Assembly (NCBI RefSeq): GCF_000350225.1
Contig: NW_005179015.1
Coordinates: 438,176 to 502,175, forward strand
DNA from: Chondrus crispus
Lineage: Eukaryota; Rhodophyta; Florideophyceae; Gigartinales; Gigartinaceae
Direction of reading: 5' to 3'
DNA: 64,000 bases
Under the pieces are notes generated by a model, which did no database searches, had not been told where the DNA came from, and was given only the letters and a program-made list of their open reading frames with translations. Made by a program: the position numbers and the translations under genes. Of this stretch, positions 10,613 to 21,321 are shown one piece after another. Within the stretch, counting starts at the first letter, position 1. The number at the start of each line of letters is the position of its first letter.

Positions 10613-11256
10613 AGTACCTTGAAGGTTGGAAAGCCATTTTTATATCTCAATTGCTACAAGTGGCTTCAGAAACCAGAACTCTGGGAGATGATTATAGCTG
10701 CACGCGACGCAAATATGATTGACAAGACATCAACAGAGGAAAAAAGTTTGAGTGAAGCCAGTTCTTTTTCTGGAGAACAAAACCCGATTGCGCGAACCGA
10801 TAGCACTGCTTCCGAGAGGCTTCCAGTTGGTACTAAAAGAACCGCTACACAGGCGAAGCAGCTCGCCGTTTTGGAGAGGGGGCCGCTGGAATAGAAGGCC
10901 TAGCTGACGAGAGCAAGAAGCGCAACAAAATCGCTGCACAATTGCTGGAGTTAGAAAAGAAGAACTCACGCATGTCTTTATTTCAGATGGAAGGAACGTC
11001 TCCAGAAATCCGCAACAGGTTTCTTGAAATTGACCAGACACGGATTCTCGTCGAAATGGAGGCCGAGCAAGAGGCTACTGAAACAGCCCGAAAGAAGGCG
11101 CGAACAGATCATCGGTCAGTGCATCCTTCAAGTAGTGGTTCTCTACATGACCAAACGGCCACGGCTAATACATTAGGGTCTTCGTCTCAGGTGAACACTG
11201 CACCCATTGAAGGAGTATTGATGATAATCAAGCAAACATTGCTACTTGTTCCTTAG
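10613..11256 (+). pseudogene. Myb/trihelix (NAM-like) gene, 3' part
   Basis: Continuation of the gene at 482-894. Deleting Gy1 and one AGTAC joins codons so that the protein passes from YSYFGSST directly into LKVGKPFLYLNCYKWLQKP, the conserved third part of the Myb-like domain (F-x-x-x-x-C-W/Y-x-x-L). The frame then runs through a Ser/Thr-rich linker to a stop near 10894. A one-base shift around 10880-10895 links it to a second frame starting near 10905. That frame encodes a charged helical tail (KKRNKIAAQLLELEKK ... EIDQTRILVEMEAE), typical of the C-terminal coiled coil of these proteins, ending at 11256. It is inactivated by the TAG at 719, the Gy1 insertion and the frameshift. Confidence 0.6.
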
Positions 11257-12184
11257 ACATTCTTTAGTGTCACCTTGCTTGTATTATGGGCACTTCCGAC
11301 CGCTACACGCCTTCATCACATCCCAACGAGACAGTTGGATACGCAAGCATAAAAGCAAAACAAACCACACTGACACCGTCTGCCTACACACACACTCCAC
11401 CCTTATCCCAAGCTTGATCCATTCATTCTCCAATTCCCAATTGAAAGCTATTTGTTAAAAAGCTTCTTCCCACTGACACTGTGTGCTCCCTCTTTTCTAT
11501 CTCCTTCTCCTGCTTCTCATGATTTCCTTTACTCTCACTATTGAGTACTCCCCCACGCTACATTTCCCTCTTTCTAAGCGATAAACTCCCTCAGCACCCC
11601 CTCAGCACCATTCCCCAACAAAATAACCTTGCCACATGTCTCAATGGTCCACTCCCCCATTCACGCACACTCCTCTCCCTCTTTTTTTCCTTCCCGAAAC
11701 CCCTCCAAATGCACATCCGCAACCTTCTCTCCAGCACCACTTCTGACAATTCCTCACTCGGCAATCCCCTAAACATTGCCGAGAGCATTGTATCTGCCTC
11801 GTCGAACGAGCAAATTAACTCCGCTTACTCCAGATCTGCCTGCTTCATACTTTTTGAAAGTTTCTGTCCGAACCCAACAACTAAACTGAAAGCTCACTGG
11901 GGCATCTCATCGTCCTTAGCAAGCAGTGTCGCATACTTGCAGACGACACACAGAGTTGCCATCATTTTTGCCGATGTCAACGGCGCAAATGGCGAGCCAG
12001 CGGCACGCCTACAAGGCGTTAGGGGATGCAGGCATGGCATCTTGAAGCAAGACGACAGAATGGTCGGTGCAAAAGGCGAGACCAGAGGCCTGTTCCGTGT
12101 GAGGTGTGAGATCGAGATGTGCAACGGGGGACATTCCAAAGAGGGGGGTTCGGTTGAAATATTGGGCGGTGTTGACGAGGTTGT
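11257..12184. other. No gene recognised
   Basis: About 0.9 kb of C/T-rich DNA on the plus strand (to about 11700), then mixed sequence. A 264-codon frame crosses it but begins at TTG, has no domain features and runs into an LTR fragment, so I do not call it. Confidence 0.4.
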
Positions 12185-12471
12185 TGTAGTGCAATGTGCC
12201 TGTCAGGCCGGAACCAGGGTCCAACTGTCCAGCAACAACACAACAAACAACAACCAACAAGAGTTGCCTACGGCACAGCCCTACGGAGTGTCCGATTCTC
12301 CCTTTCCCTTTAAGTGGGTTTGCGGCCCACAGTAGCTCAAATCCCTGATAGGGGGGGCAAAAGGAAGATGCCCGGCCCGGGATGAATGGTGGCAGAGTCT
12401 TGTACAGGCAGCTGCTCAGCGAGTTCGGGCGGTGATTAAGAAGCCGGGCCCGATGGGTCGTAGCTCCAATA
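12185..12471 (-). repeat. LTR fragment of the Gy2/Gy4 family
   Basis: Starts with the family terminus TGTAGTGCAATGTGCCTG and aligns along about 287 bp with the first third of the Gy4 LTR (shared blocks include CTACGGAGTGT, GGGTTTGCGGCCC and GATGGGTCGTA). It then stops abruptly at the Gy3 coding remnant. No matching second end or target duplication was found, so it is a truncated solo LTR or relic. Confidence 0.75.
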
Positions 12472-12867
12472 GCACCGGTAGTTCGAAAAAAGGGTAAAGA
12501 CGGTTACGTACACGCAGTCGCGTGAGCCGTCTTTTCCCCACGAACTAGACCGATCCCCACGTGCTCGCCAAGGACACGGGGGGTATTGTCCGATAATACA
12601 TCCCCCGCTACCGGAGCCGAGCACAGGGACTCCAGCAATGTCGACATTGCAGGAGAAACCCAACACCGAGGCCCACGTAGACCCGATGTTGGAAGAAGGC
12701 ATCACTGGGACACCCGACGTCCCACTGACGCGCCACGAGCGAGACGGGGGTAACAACGACCGACACGAGTCGGTCGACCTCCTGACCCCCGTGAACCCAA
12801 GGTCGCCGGCGAAATGTCCGCCTCGTACGGACTCCAACACCGAGACGGGCGTCACTGAGACGCGAAC
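12472..12867 (+). pseudogene. Gy3 pol/gag N-terminal remnant, interrupted by Gy2
   Basis: This short open stretch (internal ATG at 12638) ends at 12867 exactly where Gy2 begins. Joining it to 26998 after dropping one CGAAC copy keeps the frame: the Thr/Glu-rich segment runs straight into an Arg/Ser-rich basic patch and the Gy3 protease. About 130 codons precede that junction; no capsid-like region or zinc knuckle is visible, so most of gag is either missing or unrecognisable. The 5' LTR of Gy3 was not found. Confidence 0.6.
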
Positions 12868-13920
12868 TGTAGTGCAATGTGCCTGGCAGGCCGCGAATAC
12901 AGTCCGATGGTCAAACAAAAGAAGAAAAACAGAAACAGAAACAACCACTGCCGATGGCACGCGCTACGGAGCGTTCGAGGCTCCCTTTCCCCTTGTGTGG
13001 GCTTGCAGCCCACGGTAGCTCAACTCCGACAGGGGGGTAAGGAAAGATGCCCGGCACGGGAGTATAATGGTGGTAGAGACTTGTGAAGACTTGAGTGCTC
13101 GGAGAGTGCGGGTTGGGCTTGTGTATGAGAATGTAACCGCGGTTCGCTGGGTTGTAAGGCCAATGCTCGACGAGCGTCTTCAGCACCTTGCGTATAATTC
13201 AAGGTCTTCGACGGGGGCTTGTTCAGCACTACCCGACGGGATCGTAACCGTGTAGCAACGCTACTAACGCCGTGTTGCCCGATGGCTAAAAACACCCTCA
13301 CCAGCGCGATCGCGATCGCGGTAGGTGGTACCAACTCTGTCTTATACAGTAAGACCTTCGACGGAGGCGTCGTTGCAACAGCCTTCCTACGGAACTCGAA
13401 ACAGTAGCAGCGCTACACAACGTGTTGCCCGATGGCTAAAACACCTACACCGGATCGGTCGCAACCGACTCTAATGGAACCAACACAATTAATCGAAAAA
13501 TAGATGTAGAGATAGAAAAGTATAGGGATAAGAGATAGAGAAGATAAAAAGATAAGGAAAATTTTTCCTTGGTCCCCTTTTAAAGGGGACCCCGAGCAAT
13601 AGAGGATGTCGTTAGCAGCGTAGAAGGGGAGCGCGTCGCGTGAACGGAAGCAGTCTTCGACGAAGGCGAGATCTAACTCCGGCAACTCGGGTTGGTTTAT
13701 TGACTTGGTCGGTCAAAGGGCTAAGTTATATAGAGCCCCGCCGGGGCGAGTACAGTAGCTCCCGGCTCTAGATTCTAGATCTAATGAGTAAATAAATTAA
13801 ATAATTAAAATAATCGTGCGCTTCGTCGCACACGTGTGTCCCCCAAACCCGGACTACAGTATCCAATTTTTTCTTTTTCACTTCTTTTCACCCCCCTTTT
13901 CAGGTGCGTATTGCACTACA
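12868..13920 (-). repeat. Gy2 outer LTR, left (minus orientation, complete)
   Basis: A 1053 bp complete LTR from TGTAGTGCAATG to TTGCACTACA. The two ends form an 11 bp perfect inverted repeat (TGTAGTGCAAT / ATTGCACTACA). Read on the minus strand it holds CTATATAAC (about 13725-13733) and, about 24 bases on, AATAAA (13696-13701), a TATA box and polyadenylation signal in the expected U3-R order. Confidence 0.9.
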
Positions 13921-14440
13921 GAGGGCTGTTGTAACGACGCCTCCGTCGAAGGTCTTACTGTATAAGACAGAGTTGGTACCACCTACCGCGATCGCGATCG
14001 CGCTGGTGAGGGTGTTTTTAGCCATCGGGCAACACGTCGGTAGTAGCGTCGCTACACGGTTACGATCCCGTCGGGTAGTGCTGAACAAGCCCCCGTCGAA
14101 GACCTTGAATTATACGCAAGGTGCTGAAGACGCTCGTCGAGCATTGGCCTTACAACCCAGCGAACCGCGGTTACATTCTCGTACACAAGCCCAACCCGCA
14201 CTCTCCGAGCACTCAAGTCTTCACAAGTCTCTACCACCATTATCCTTGCGGGCCGGGCATCTTTCTTTACCCCCCCGTCGGAGTTGAGCTACCGTGGGCC
14301 GCAAGCCCACACAAGGGGAAAGGGAGCCTCGAACGCTCCGTAGGGCGTGCCATCGGCAGTGGTTGTCTCTGTTGCTGTTTTTCTTCTTTTTGTTTGACCA
14401 TCAGACTGTGTTCGCGGCCTGCCAGGCACATTGCACTACA
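13921..14440 (+). repeat. Gy2 inner LTR, second half (plus orientation)
   Basis: 520 bp matching the second half of the family LTR in the orientation of the adjoining gag-pol. It begins mid-LTR with GAGGGCTGTTG and ends at the true LTR terminus TTGCACTACA, immediately before the primer-binding site. It abuts the end of the inverted outer LTR with no spacer. Confidence 0.9.
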
Positions 14441-14465
14441 AAAGTGGTCTCCCGACCTAGAATAT
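14441..14465 (+). promoter_or_regulatory. Gy2 primer-binding site
   Basis: AAAG then TGGTCTCCCGACCTAGAA follows the LTR end. The same bases follow the Gy4 5' LTR on the minus strand. The TGG start and conservation support a tRNA primer site for minus-strand DNA synthesis. Confidence 0.65.
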
Positions 14466-14589
14466 TTTTTGTGTACAGGAGACCTGATCAAGAATTTTGT
14501 CTACGACAAGGAAGTTGGTCTGGGTACGGAGTCTCTTTTTTTATTTTTTGTTCGTATCTTTTTTTTAGGTTCGTTCGCTACGCCGAACG

Positions 14590-16893
14590 ATGTCAACAAG
14601 CGCACCCGGGGACGTCGGTCCCGGGGTGAGTAGAAGCAGATCGGCACGAGCGTCGAGGATCCCGAGAGGTCCTCGCACCCGGAGCCAGGCCAATACGGCC
14701 ACGGCTCCCGAAGATCAAGAATCCCCTACGGGGATTGACGCTGACAAGACTGACCTGGACGAGAAGTTCGAGAAGATGGGCAGCGAAATTCGCTGAGAGA
14801 ATAAGAAAATTCTCGAGGATGAACTGGCCCTAGTGCGAAAGCAACTGGAGTTGCAAGCAGCCGAGTTCCACATCGTGTTGGGAGAGCTAACAGCTCGCGT
14901 AGATCTCGTCGAGAAGGAACGAGGGGAGGTAACGGAAGGCGCGGAGCCGGAGGTCCTAGCTTTGTTGAAACTCTCAGTTAAGGACGCGAGGCGCGACGCG
15001 AATCAAGCCTTAGAGTCCTTAGGAAAATTTAGAATAAGCATCGATGACCGATTCGATCGCGCTGCGCAACGTCTCAAGGATCGTGAGCAGGCCGCGGATC
15101 AAGCTCCGCAAGGATCGGACGACGAGCCGCTCCGTTCGGGTAGAGAGGGCGACCGTCGGTCGAAGAAGGGCAAGCCCGCTCGACCGCGGAGCTCCAAGTC
15201 GAAGTCCTCCAAGAAGGACAAGCGACGTACAAGCAAGGGTCACTGTAGTGACGATCTGGAGGACTGCGAATCACAGTCGGAGTCGCCTGGTCCCTCTGAA
15301 GATGGTGGCGGCGGCTCGTCGAACCATTCGGGCGATTCCGAACATCGTTCAGAAGAAGGAAACGGAATTTCGTCAAGCAAGAAAATTTCCTCCAGACGAG
15401 GCGGAGTCACTTCGTCCGCCTCGCGGAGAGACAAGGACGCCGAACCCGAAGATGTCGCAACGCGGCGCGGGCCGCGATGGGAGGAGTTGGAGGAGCTGAA
15501 TCCGACCAACTACCTCTTCAAGAAATTACTTTCGTACGGAACGTACCGCTTGCGGAACCCGCAGACATGCTTGTCAAGTTCCCGGCGGACCGCCGTGCGA
15601 AAAATCAGGAGAGATATTCCACCTAAGGTGAAGAAGGACAACACGTTCACAGGAGAAGACGGCGTCCTTGTGTTGGATTTTTTGGCGAAGTTAGTTCAAG
15701 AGTTTGATACTCAAGAAATGAACGAGGGGCAAGCGATCCGCTTGTTGCCCGAATTTCTAAGCGGCATCGCCTTGAGACAGTACACTTCTGTGTCTCAGAC
15801 GGACGGGTCCCATCACGGAAAGGTGTCCGTCTGGCCAGAGGCCGTACAGTGGTTGTTGAGGAGTTTCGCAACCGACGAGTCGATTCGCCAAGCCGTGCTC
15901 GCGTTGCGAGAAGTTCAACAGCGACCGTCTGAAGACGAGATGGAATTTTACATTCGTCAGACAGACGCGATCAATCGCTGTGGGAATGTTTATTCCATGG
16001 AGGAGCAGATGACCATGTTCATCGAGGGGCTAGATGCCAGTATCAAGCCCATGGTCTCGCAGTATCGACAAGATAACCGAGATGTCTCATTTTTGAGATT
16101 GGTTAATTACGCAAAGGCGCATGGCTCGGCGAGCCGCGCCAAGGACAAGAAGACCAAGAAGGTCAAGATTTAGACGCCGTCGACGTTCAGGGCGGGAAAC
16201 AAGCCGAGGGCTTCTTATCCCGGTCGCAAAGGTCGCGCCGCCGTCGACTTAGCCGAGTCAATCTCCGCGTCAGAGGAGCGCAGTGCGCAGAGAAGTAATG
16301 AAAATTACGAGGGAGCATTCGTCGCCGAAGGCGATTCTATTGAGCCATCGGAAGGCTACGGACACAAGGACTACGGGGCAAGCGGGTCGTCAATTTTACG
16401 GACGCCCACATACACGACGGAGTCGTTTTCAGAGCCCACGGATCCCGTGATGATGTTTCGGGGGCGCGGCCATACGCTGGCGCCGCGCATTCCGATGGAA
16501 GACAAGGGTACGACGTTTCGAAGGCCGGGCTGGATGGGAAGGCCGCAACATCAAGGAAGTCTGCCGGCCCGTGGAGGACCTAGGCCGCAATATCCCGTCA
16601 AGAAGAACGGACTGGTGTTCTATCACTGTTACGAAAAGGGGCACGCCGCGCCAACGTGCATTCTTTCCCTCCGGGAAATGCACCGAGTTTTGGGAAATTA
16701 TGAAGCGTTGTCTCCGATGGAGAGATTCGGGATACCATCGACGAGTTATCTGAAGGTCAAGAATTGGTTCGATTCGCAGACGGCGAGCACGCCGAGTGTT
16801 TCAACGCTGAGGTCGAACCAATCCTTTAGAGGGCCCGCCGCGGGGCCCGCGTCGTCGGATGTGAGAAGGAACCCGCAGCCGCAGGGAAACTAG
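14590..16893 (+). pseudogene. gag: Gy2 gag
   Basis: A gag gene of about 767 codons starting at ATG 14590 (MSTSAPGD), matching Gy4 gag along its length. Order: Arg/Ser-rich N terminus; a long charged helix; a Ser/Lys-rich disordered stretch; a capsid-like helical region around 15500-16150 (NPTNYLFKKLLSYGTYRL ... LLRSFATDE); a Gly/Arg/Pro linker; and a degenerate zinc knuckle near 16630. The knuckle reads FYHCYEKGHAAPTC, so the first Cys of CX2CX4HX4C is Phe. In-frame stops are at 14794-14796 (TGA) and 16171-16173 (TAG). Gy4 has sense codons at both places, which shows they are Gy2-specific damage rather than recoding. It ends with TAG at 16891-16893. Confidence 0.85.
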
Positions 16894-19800
16894 AGAGGGG
16901 AATCTCAAAGGAGTCACGAGAGGCGCAGGTCCAACGTACTGCGTCCGGGACTCAGTCCCGTTCCCCGTCTCTAGCAAGAAGGGAAGGCCTCGACGAGGAG
17001 GTAGTTGAAATAGGGGGTAGGCCGAAGGAGCCGACTGTTATCAAGAAAATTCTACGTCGAGACAAGGTTCGTCCGATGGATCAAATTCGTAGGCCCTGGT
17101 ACAGGGTTAAGCGCCAAGAATGTCCTGAAAAGATCTTGGTCCTCGCACGAAAAAACTACAAAGTTTACGCGGATATTGGACCAACGGTCGGATTGATGAG
17201 TCGAGTGTTGTCCGTGTTGGACACAGGTGCCGGACCGAATTTGGTTCGAAGGTCGGAACTTCCGGCAGGAATGGAAATGTTGGTGTCCAATGGACCGACC
17301 CAAGACATTGGCGAGGCGAACAATAGGCCACTCCGGACTCTCGGCCAATTAAAATGCCTGTGAGGCTTGGAAAATTTGTGGCCGCAGCCGAGTTTATTGT
17401 ATGCGAAAAACTAGCAGTCCCGCTAATTCTAGGCGCGGACTACTGTGACCGGTTTGTGGAAGCAATTTATCCAAGGAAGAAAACGGTTGAGTTCGCGGAT
17501 TTCTCGGAGGTTCCGATAGTTAGGCGGTTCTCGACGAGAAAAGGGAAGAAGAATCTCGTCCCGGGAGAGGACGAGAATGATGGAAAGGGGGAGCGAATTT
17601 CCCCTAAGGTAAAAGTGGCAAGAGCCACGACTATCGAGCCAGAGACGCAACGCGTCGTGGAATGCACCTCGAAGAGGGCGGGCTTGGTTGTGGTTCAGCC
17701 GTACTCGTCGTTGTACGAAAGGCACGGGTTGAAGTGCACGAATGGTGTGGTTCAGGTTGAGCCTGACAGGCCATTTCGTTTACTCGTGCGAATTTTAGGA
17801 CGTACCCTGTCAGGGTGCAAAAAGGCCAAGTGGTGGCAGAATTATTACCGCACTCGAGGGCCGTGTTCGAGAGCAAAACCAACATTGATGAAGTTCTCGG
17901 AATTCAAGAAAGGAAGAAGGAAAATTTTCCTAATTCCACCAAGACGCCTACGGGCGAGACAAGATGCGAACCGTCGGATCAAGACCGCGAGGAACAGCAA
18001 GGATAACGGGAGGAAAGGCTCTCCGCGACGGCAACTACGAAGCCGGAGCGGCGGATTGAGCCCCCACCGCCGGACGTGGGGGACCTCGACCTGAGCCACG
18101 TTCCGGAACGGCTGCCCGAGCGGTTCCGACGGATGCTGAAGAAATACTCTAAGATGTGGGATGGGACCCTTGGTGAAATTAATACCACGGTCCACCGGAT
18201 CGAGCTGGTCCCGGAGACCAGGCCCATCGCACAAGCTCCCTACCGAGCCGGTCTAAAGGCTCGGGAGGTCGAGGACGCAGAAGTACAGAAGATGTTAGAA
18301 GCAGGAGTCATCGAACCGGCGGAGTCAGAATGGGCGTCGCCCGTTTTATTAGTGCCCAAGCCGGACGGTTCAATGCGCTTTTGCGTAGACTACCGCGAAT
18401 TAAACGCGGTAACAGTGAAGGACACGTACCCTTTACCGCGCATGGATGAGTGTCTGGACTCGCTCGGAGACACTAAGGTCTTTTCCGCGTTGGACGCGAT
18501 TTCGGGGTATTGGCAGATGCCTATTCCCGAAGCGGACCGCGACAAGACAGCTTTTTCGTGTCACTCAGGTCTCTACCGTTTTTCAAGAATGCCCTTCGGG
18601 CTTACCAACGCGCCGGCGACGTTTCAGAGAGCCATGGATATACTGCTCTCTCCGTTCCGATGGAAGTCGTGTCTGGTGTATTTGGATGATATCATCATCT
18701 TCAGTAAGTCTTGGAAAGAACACATTGTTCATGTTGGTGAAATACTGTCTGTATTGGAGAAGGCAGGAGTGAAGCTCAAGCTTCGCAAGTGTGAATTTTT
18801 CGTCGAAAAGATCAAGTACCTGGGCCATGTCGTTCGGCTAGGTACATTGGAGGTTGATGCCGCTCGCATCGTAGCGTTGGAACAAGTGAGGTACCCTCAA
18901 ACGCAGACCCAGCTCAGAAGCTTCTTGGGACTTTGTAATGTGTACCGTCGGTTTGTCCCACATTACGCGAAAATCGCGCATCCGCTCAATCAACTATTGA
19001 AGAAAGGACAACCGGTCTAGTTGGAAGGATTCGACGAACCGTCCAAGAAAGCTTTTCATAATCTCCAGGACGCCATCTTGGCACCGCCGGTGTTAGCGCT
19101 GCCGAAGAAGAACCTACCATACTCAGTAGATACCGATGCGAGCGACTATCAAATCGGCGCTGCATTATTTCAAACGCATCCGAATGCGCAACATAAACCC
19201 ATCGGGTTCTTTCAAAGAACGTTAGCCGCAGCCGAGAGAAACTATTCTGTATCAGAAAAATAATGTCTAGCGGTAATTTGGGCCGTACGGACTTTAAGAC
19301 CATATCTATATGCCGAGCACTTCATTGTGCATACCGACCATGCCTCATTGAAGTGGTTGATGAACGTAACCGACCCCAGCGGGAGATTAATCCGATGGAG
19401 GCTCCGCCTCTCGGTATTTGATTTCGAAATCAAGTACAAGAACGGCAAGGCTAACAGCCAAGCTTATGCCCTGTCAAGATTACGGACCGCAGGAGAAACC
19501 GTCGACGAAATCGACGACGAAATCCCATGCTTTATGGACGAACCGGCCGCGGGTACAGTGGAGGACGAGGATAGTTTTGACGCGTTAGACGACATCCTCG
19601 CTCTTGAGGGGGGGACCGCCTCTGATCGCCTCGATCACTTCCAAGCTGTTACTCCGGAGGAGCTCATTCGCGAGCAAGCCGTCGACCCCTTCTGCAACCG
19701 CATCAAGGAAGAAATGGACGCCGGAAAGGTGAGAACGTTCAGCATGGAGACGAAGGAACTCGAAGGAACTCTATGCCGTACCGCGGCGGAGTTTGTACAA

Positions 19801-21321
19801 GTGGTGATACCACAATCGTTAAGGGACCGCGTCCTAGGGTTGAACCACTACGCAAAATTGGCAGGCCACTTGGGAGGCTGGAAACTTTACAAGACATTGA
19901 GAAGATATTTTTACTGGCCTACGATGGCCTTAGACTGCTACGCAGTCGCGAAGAATTGCGCCGCATGTGCGCGGGAAAGGGTGAAGTTAAGAAGAAACAC
20001 GAAGGAAATGAAGCTGTTCACGCCCAAAGCTCCGCTGGAGTTTGTCGCCATCGACATACTCGGCGAGCTAATTACAACGAAACGAGGAAATCGGTATATT
20101 CTCGTGATCAGCGATCGATACTCGAAACTGGTACGAACCGTACCGTTGAAGAAGATATCAGCTGCGCACATCGCACAAGCCTTCGTTCACCATTGGGTAT
20201 TCGTGTACGGACCGCCGGTCAAGCTGCTGTCCGACAATAGATCACAGTTCACGGCCCGGTTCTTTCAGAACGTCTGCCGAATTCTCGGCATACGCAATGT
20301 GTTCACGACTACGTACCACCCGCAAGCCAATGGCCAAGTTGAGAGGTTTAACCGCACACTGACTTCCGCGTTGCGAAAATATGTTGGAGAGCATCCCAAG
20401 GACTGGGACCTATTTAGCGACGCTGTGACGTTCGCATACAACACGCAAGTGCATCGAACTACGAACATCGCGCCCTTCGAGCTGGTGTTAGCTCGGGCGC
20501 CGAGAAGCATTGCGTTACCAGCACAGCCAAGTTTCGATGAATTTAGCTCGAATCGAGCGTACTACCTGAAATGGCAGTCGTGGTTGGAAAGCCTGACGAA
20601 AGGCGCTGATAAAAGCTTGCGGAAAGAACAAGCGCGCTACAAGCGAAACTTTGACGCAAGGCTCCGCAAGCCGAAGTATGACATCCCTTCAGGATCATAC
20701 GTATTCCTTCGAAAGGAGCAAGGTACGGCCACCGAGCCGAAACATAAGTTGGCACAAGTGGCTACGGGTCCGTATCAAGTGAAGGAGTCAACTGAAAATA
20801 CGGTCTTCATTGTTATAGGCGACCAAGAAGAGCGCGTGTCGCGAGATAGAGTCGAATTAGCCCCTAATCCCATGGACTACACGCCGATAATCGGGCTACG
20901 ACAAGCGCTACAGTTCCTTAATCGAGGTGGGGGACGAGAAGAACCCGCCGCGCAAGCGAAGGATAGGACGGATGACGGACCTTTGATAAATCAGGAAGCT
21001 GCGGTCATCCCGCCCGATCTACAAGAGATGGGAGGTTCGGAAGAGCAGGATGAGGATGAGTCGCTGGCTCTTCGGAAGGGGGGCGGACAGTTGGACACGC
21101 AGGAAGAAGGAGCCGAGAGTCAGGAGTATGTGATCGACAAGATCGTGGACCACGGCTACGACGAGGAGAAATTAATTCTCAAAGTGAGATGGTATGGGTA
21201 TACCACCGAAGACGCGACGTGGGAGCCCATTGAGCAGTTACCCCGCAGCGCAACAGTCAATTACTTCCGAAGGAAGCGGCTTTCCTTACCCTCGCAAATC
21301 GCGCGCGCGCTGCCTGGATAA
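16894..21321 (+). pseudogene. pol: Gy2 pol: protease-RT-RNase H-integrase-chromodomain
   Basis: Protease DTGAG is near 17220; RT has FCVDYRELN, PLPRMDEC and YLDD at about 18680; RNase H has SVDTDASD. The integrase has an H2C2 module ending CAAC, then D-D-E with the second block now SDNRSQF (Gy4 has SDNGTQF) and ERFNRT. A chromodomain lies at about 21125-21275 (KVRWYGYTTEDATWEP). Comparison with Gy4 locates the lesions: single-base deletions near 17347 and 17788, and stops at 18004 (TAA), 19018 (TAG) and 19261 (TAA). Downstream of 19327 the integrase and chromodomain frame is open for 664 codons to TAA at 21321. The chromodomain probably steers integration to marked chromatin, as known for chromoviruses. 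Confidence 0.9.

Noticed and set aside
11541-12335. 264-codon frame
   Set aside because: TTG start, no recognisable motif, and its last third is an LTR fragment.
13904-14287. Repeated frames of 60-130 codons in the LTRs (also 12911-13407, 25930-26471)
   Set aside because: They are LTR sequence seen in several copies and orientations, not genes.
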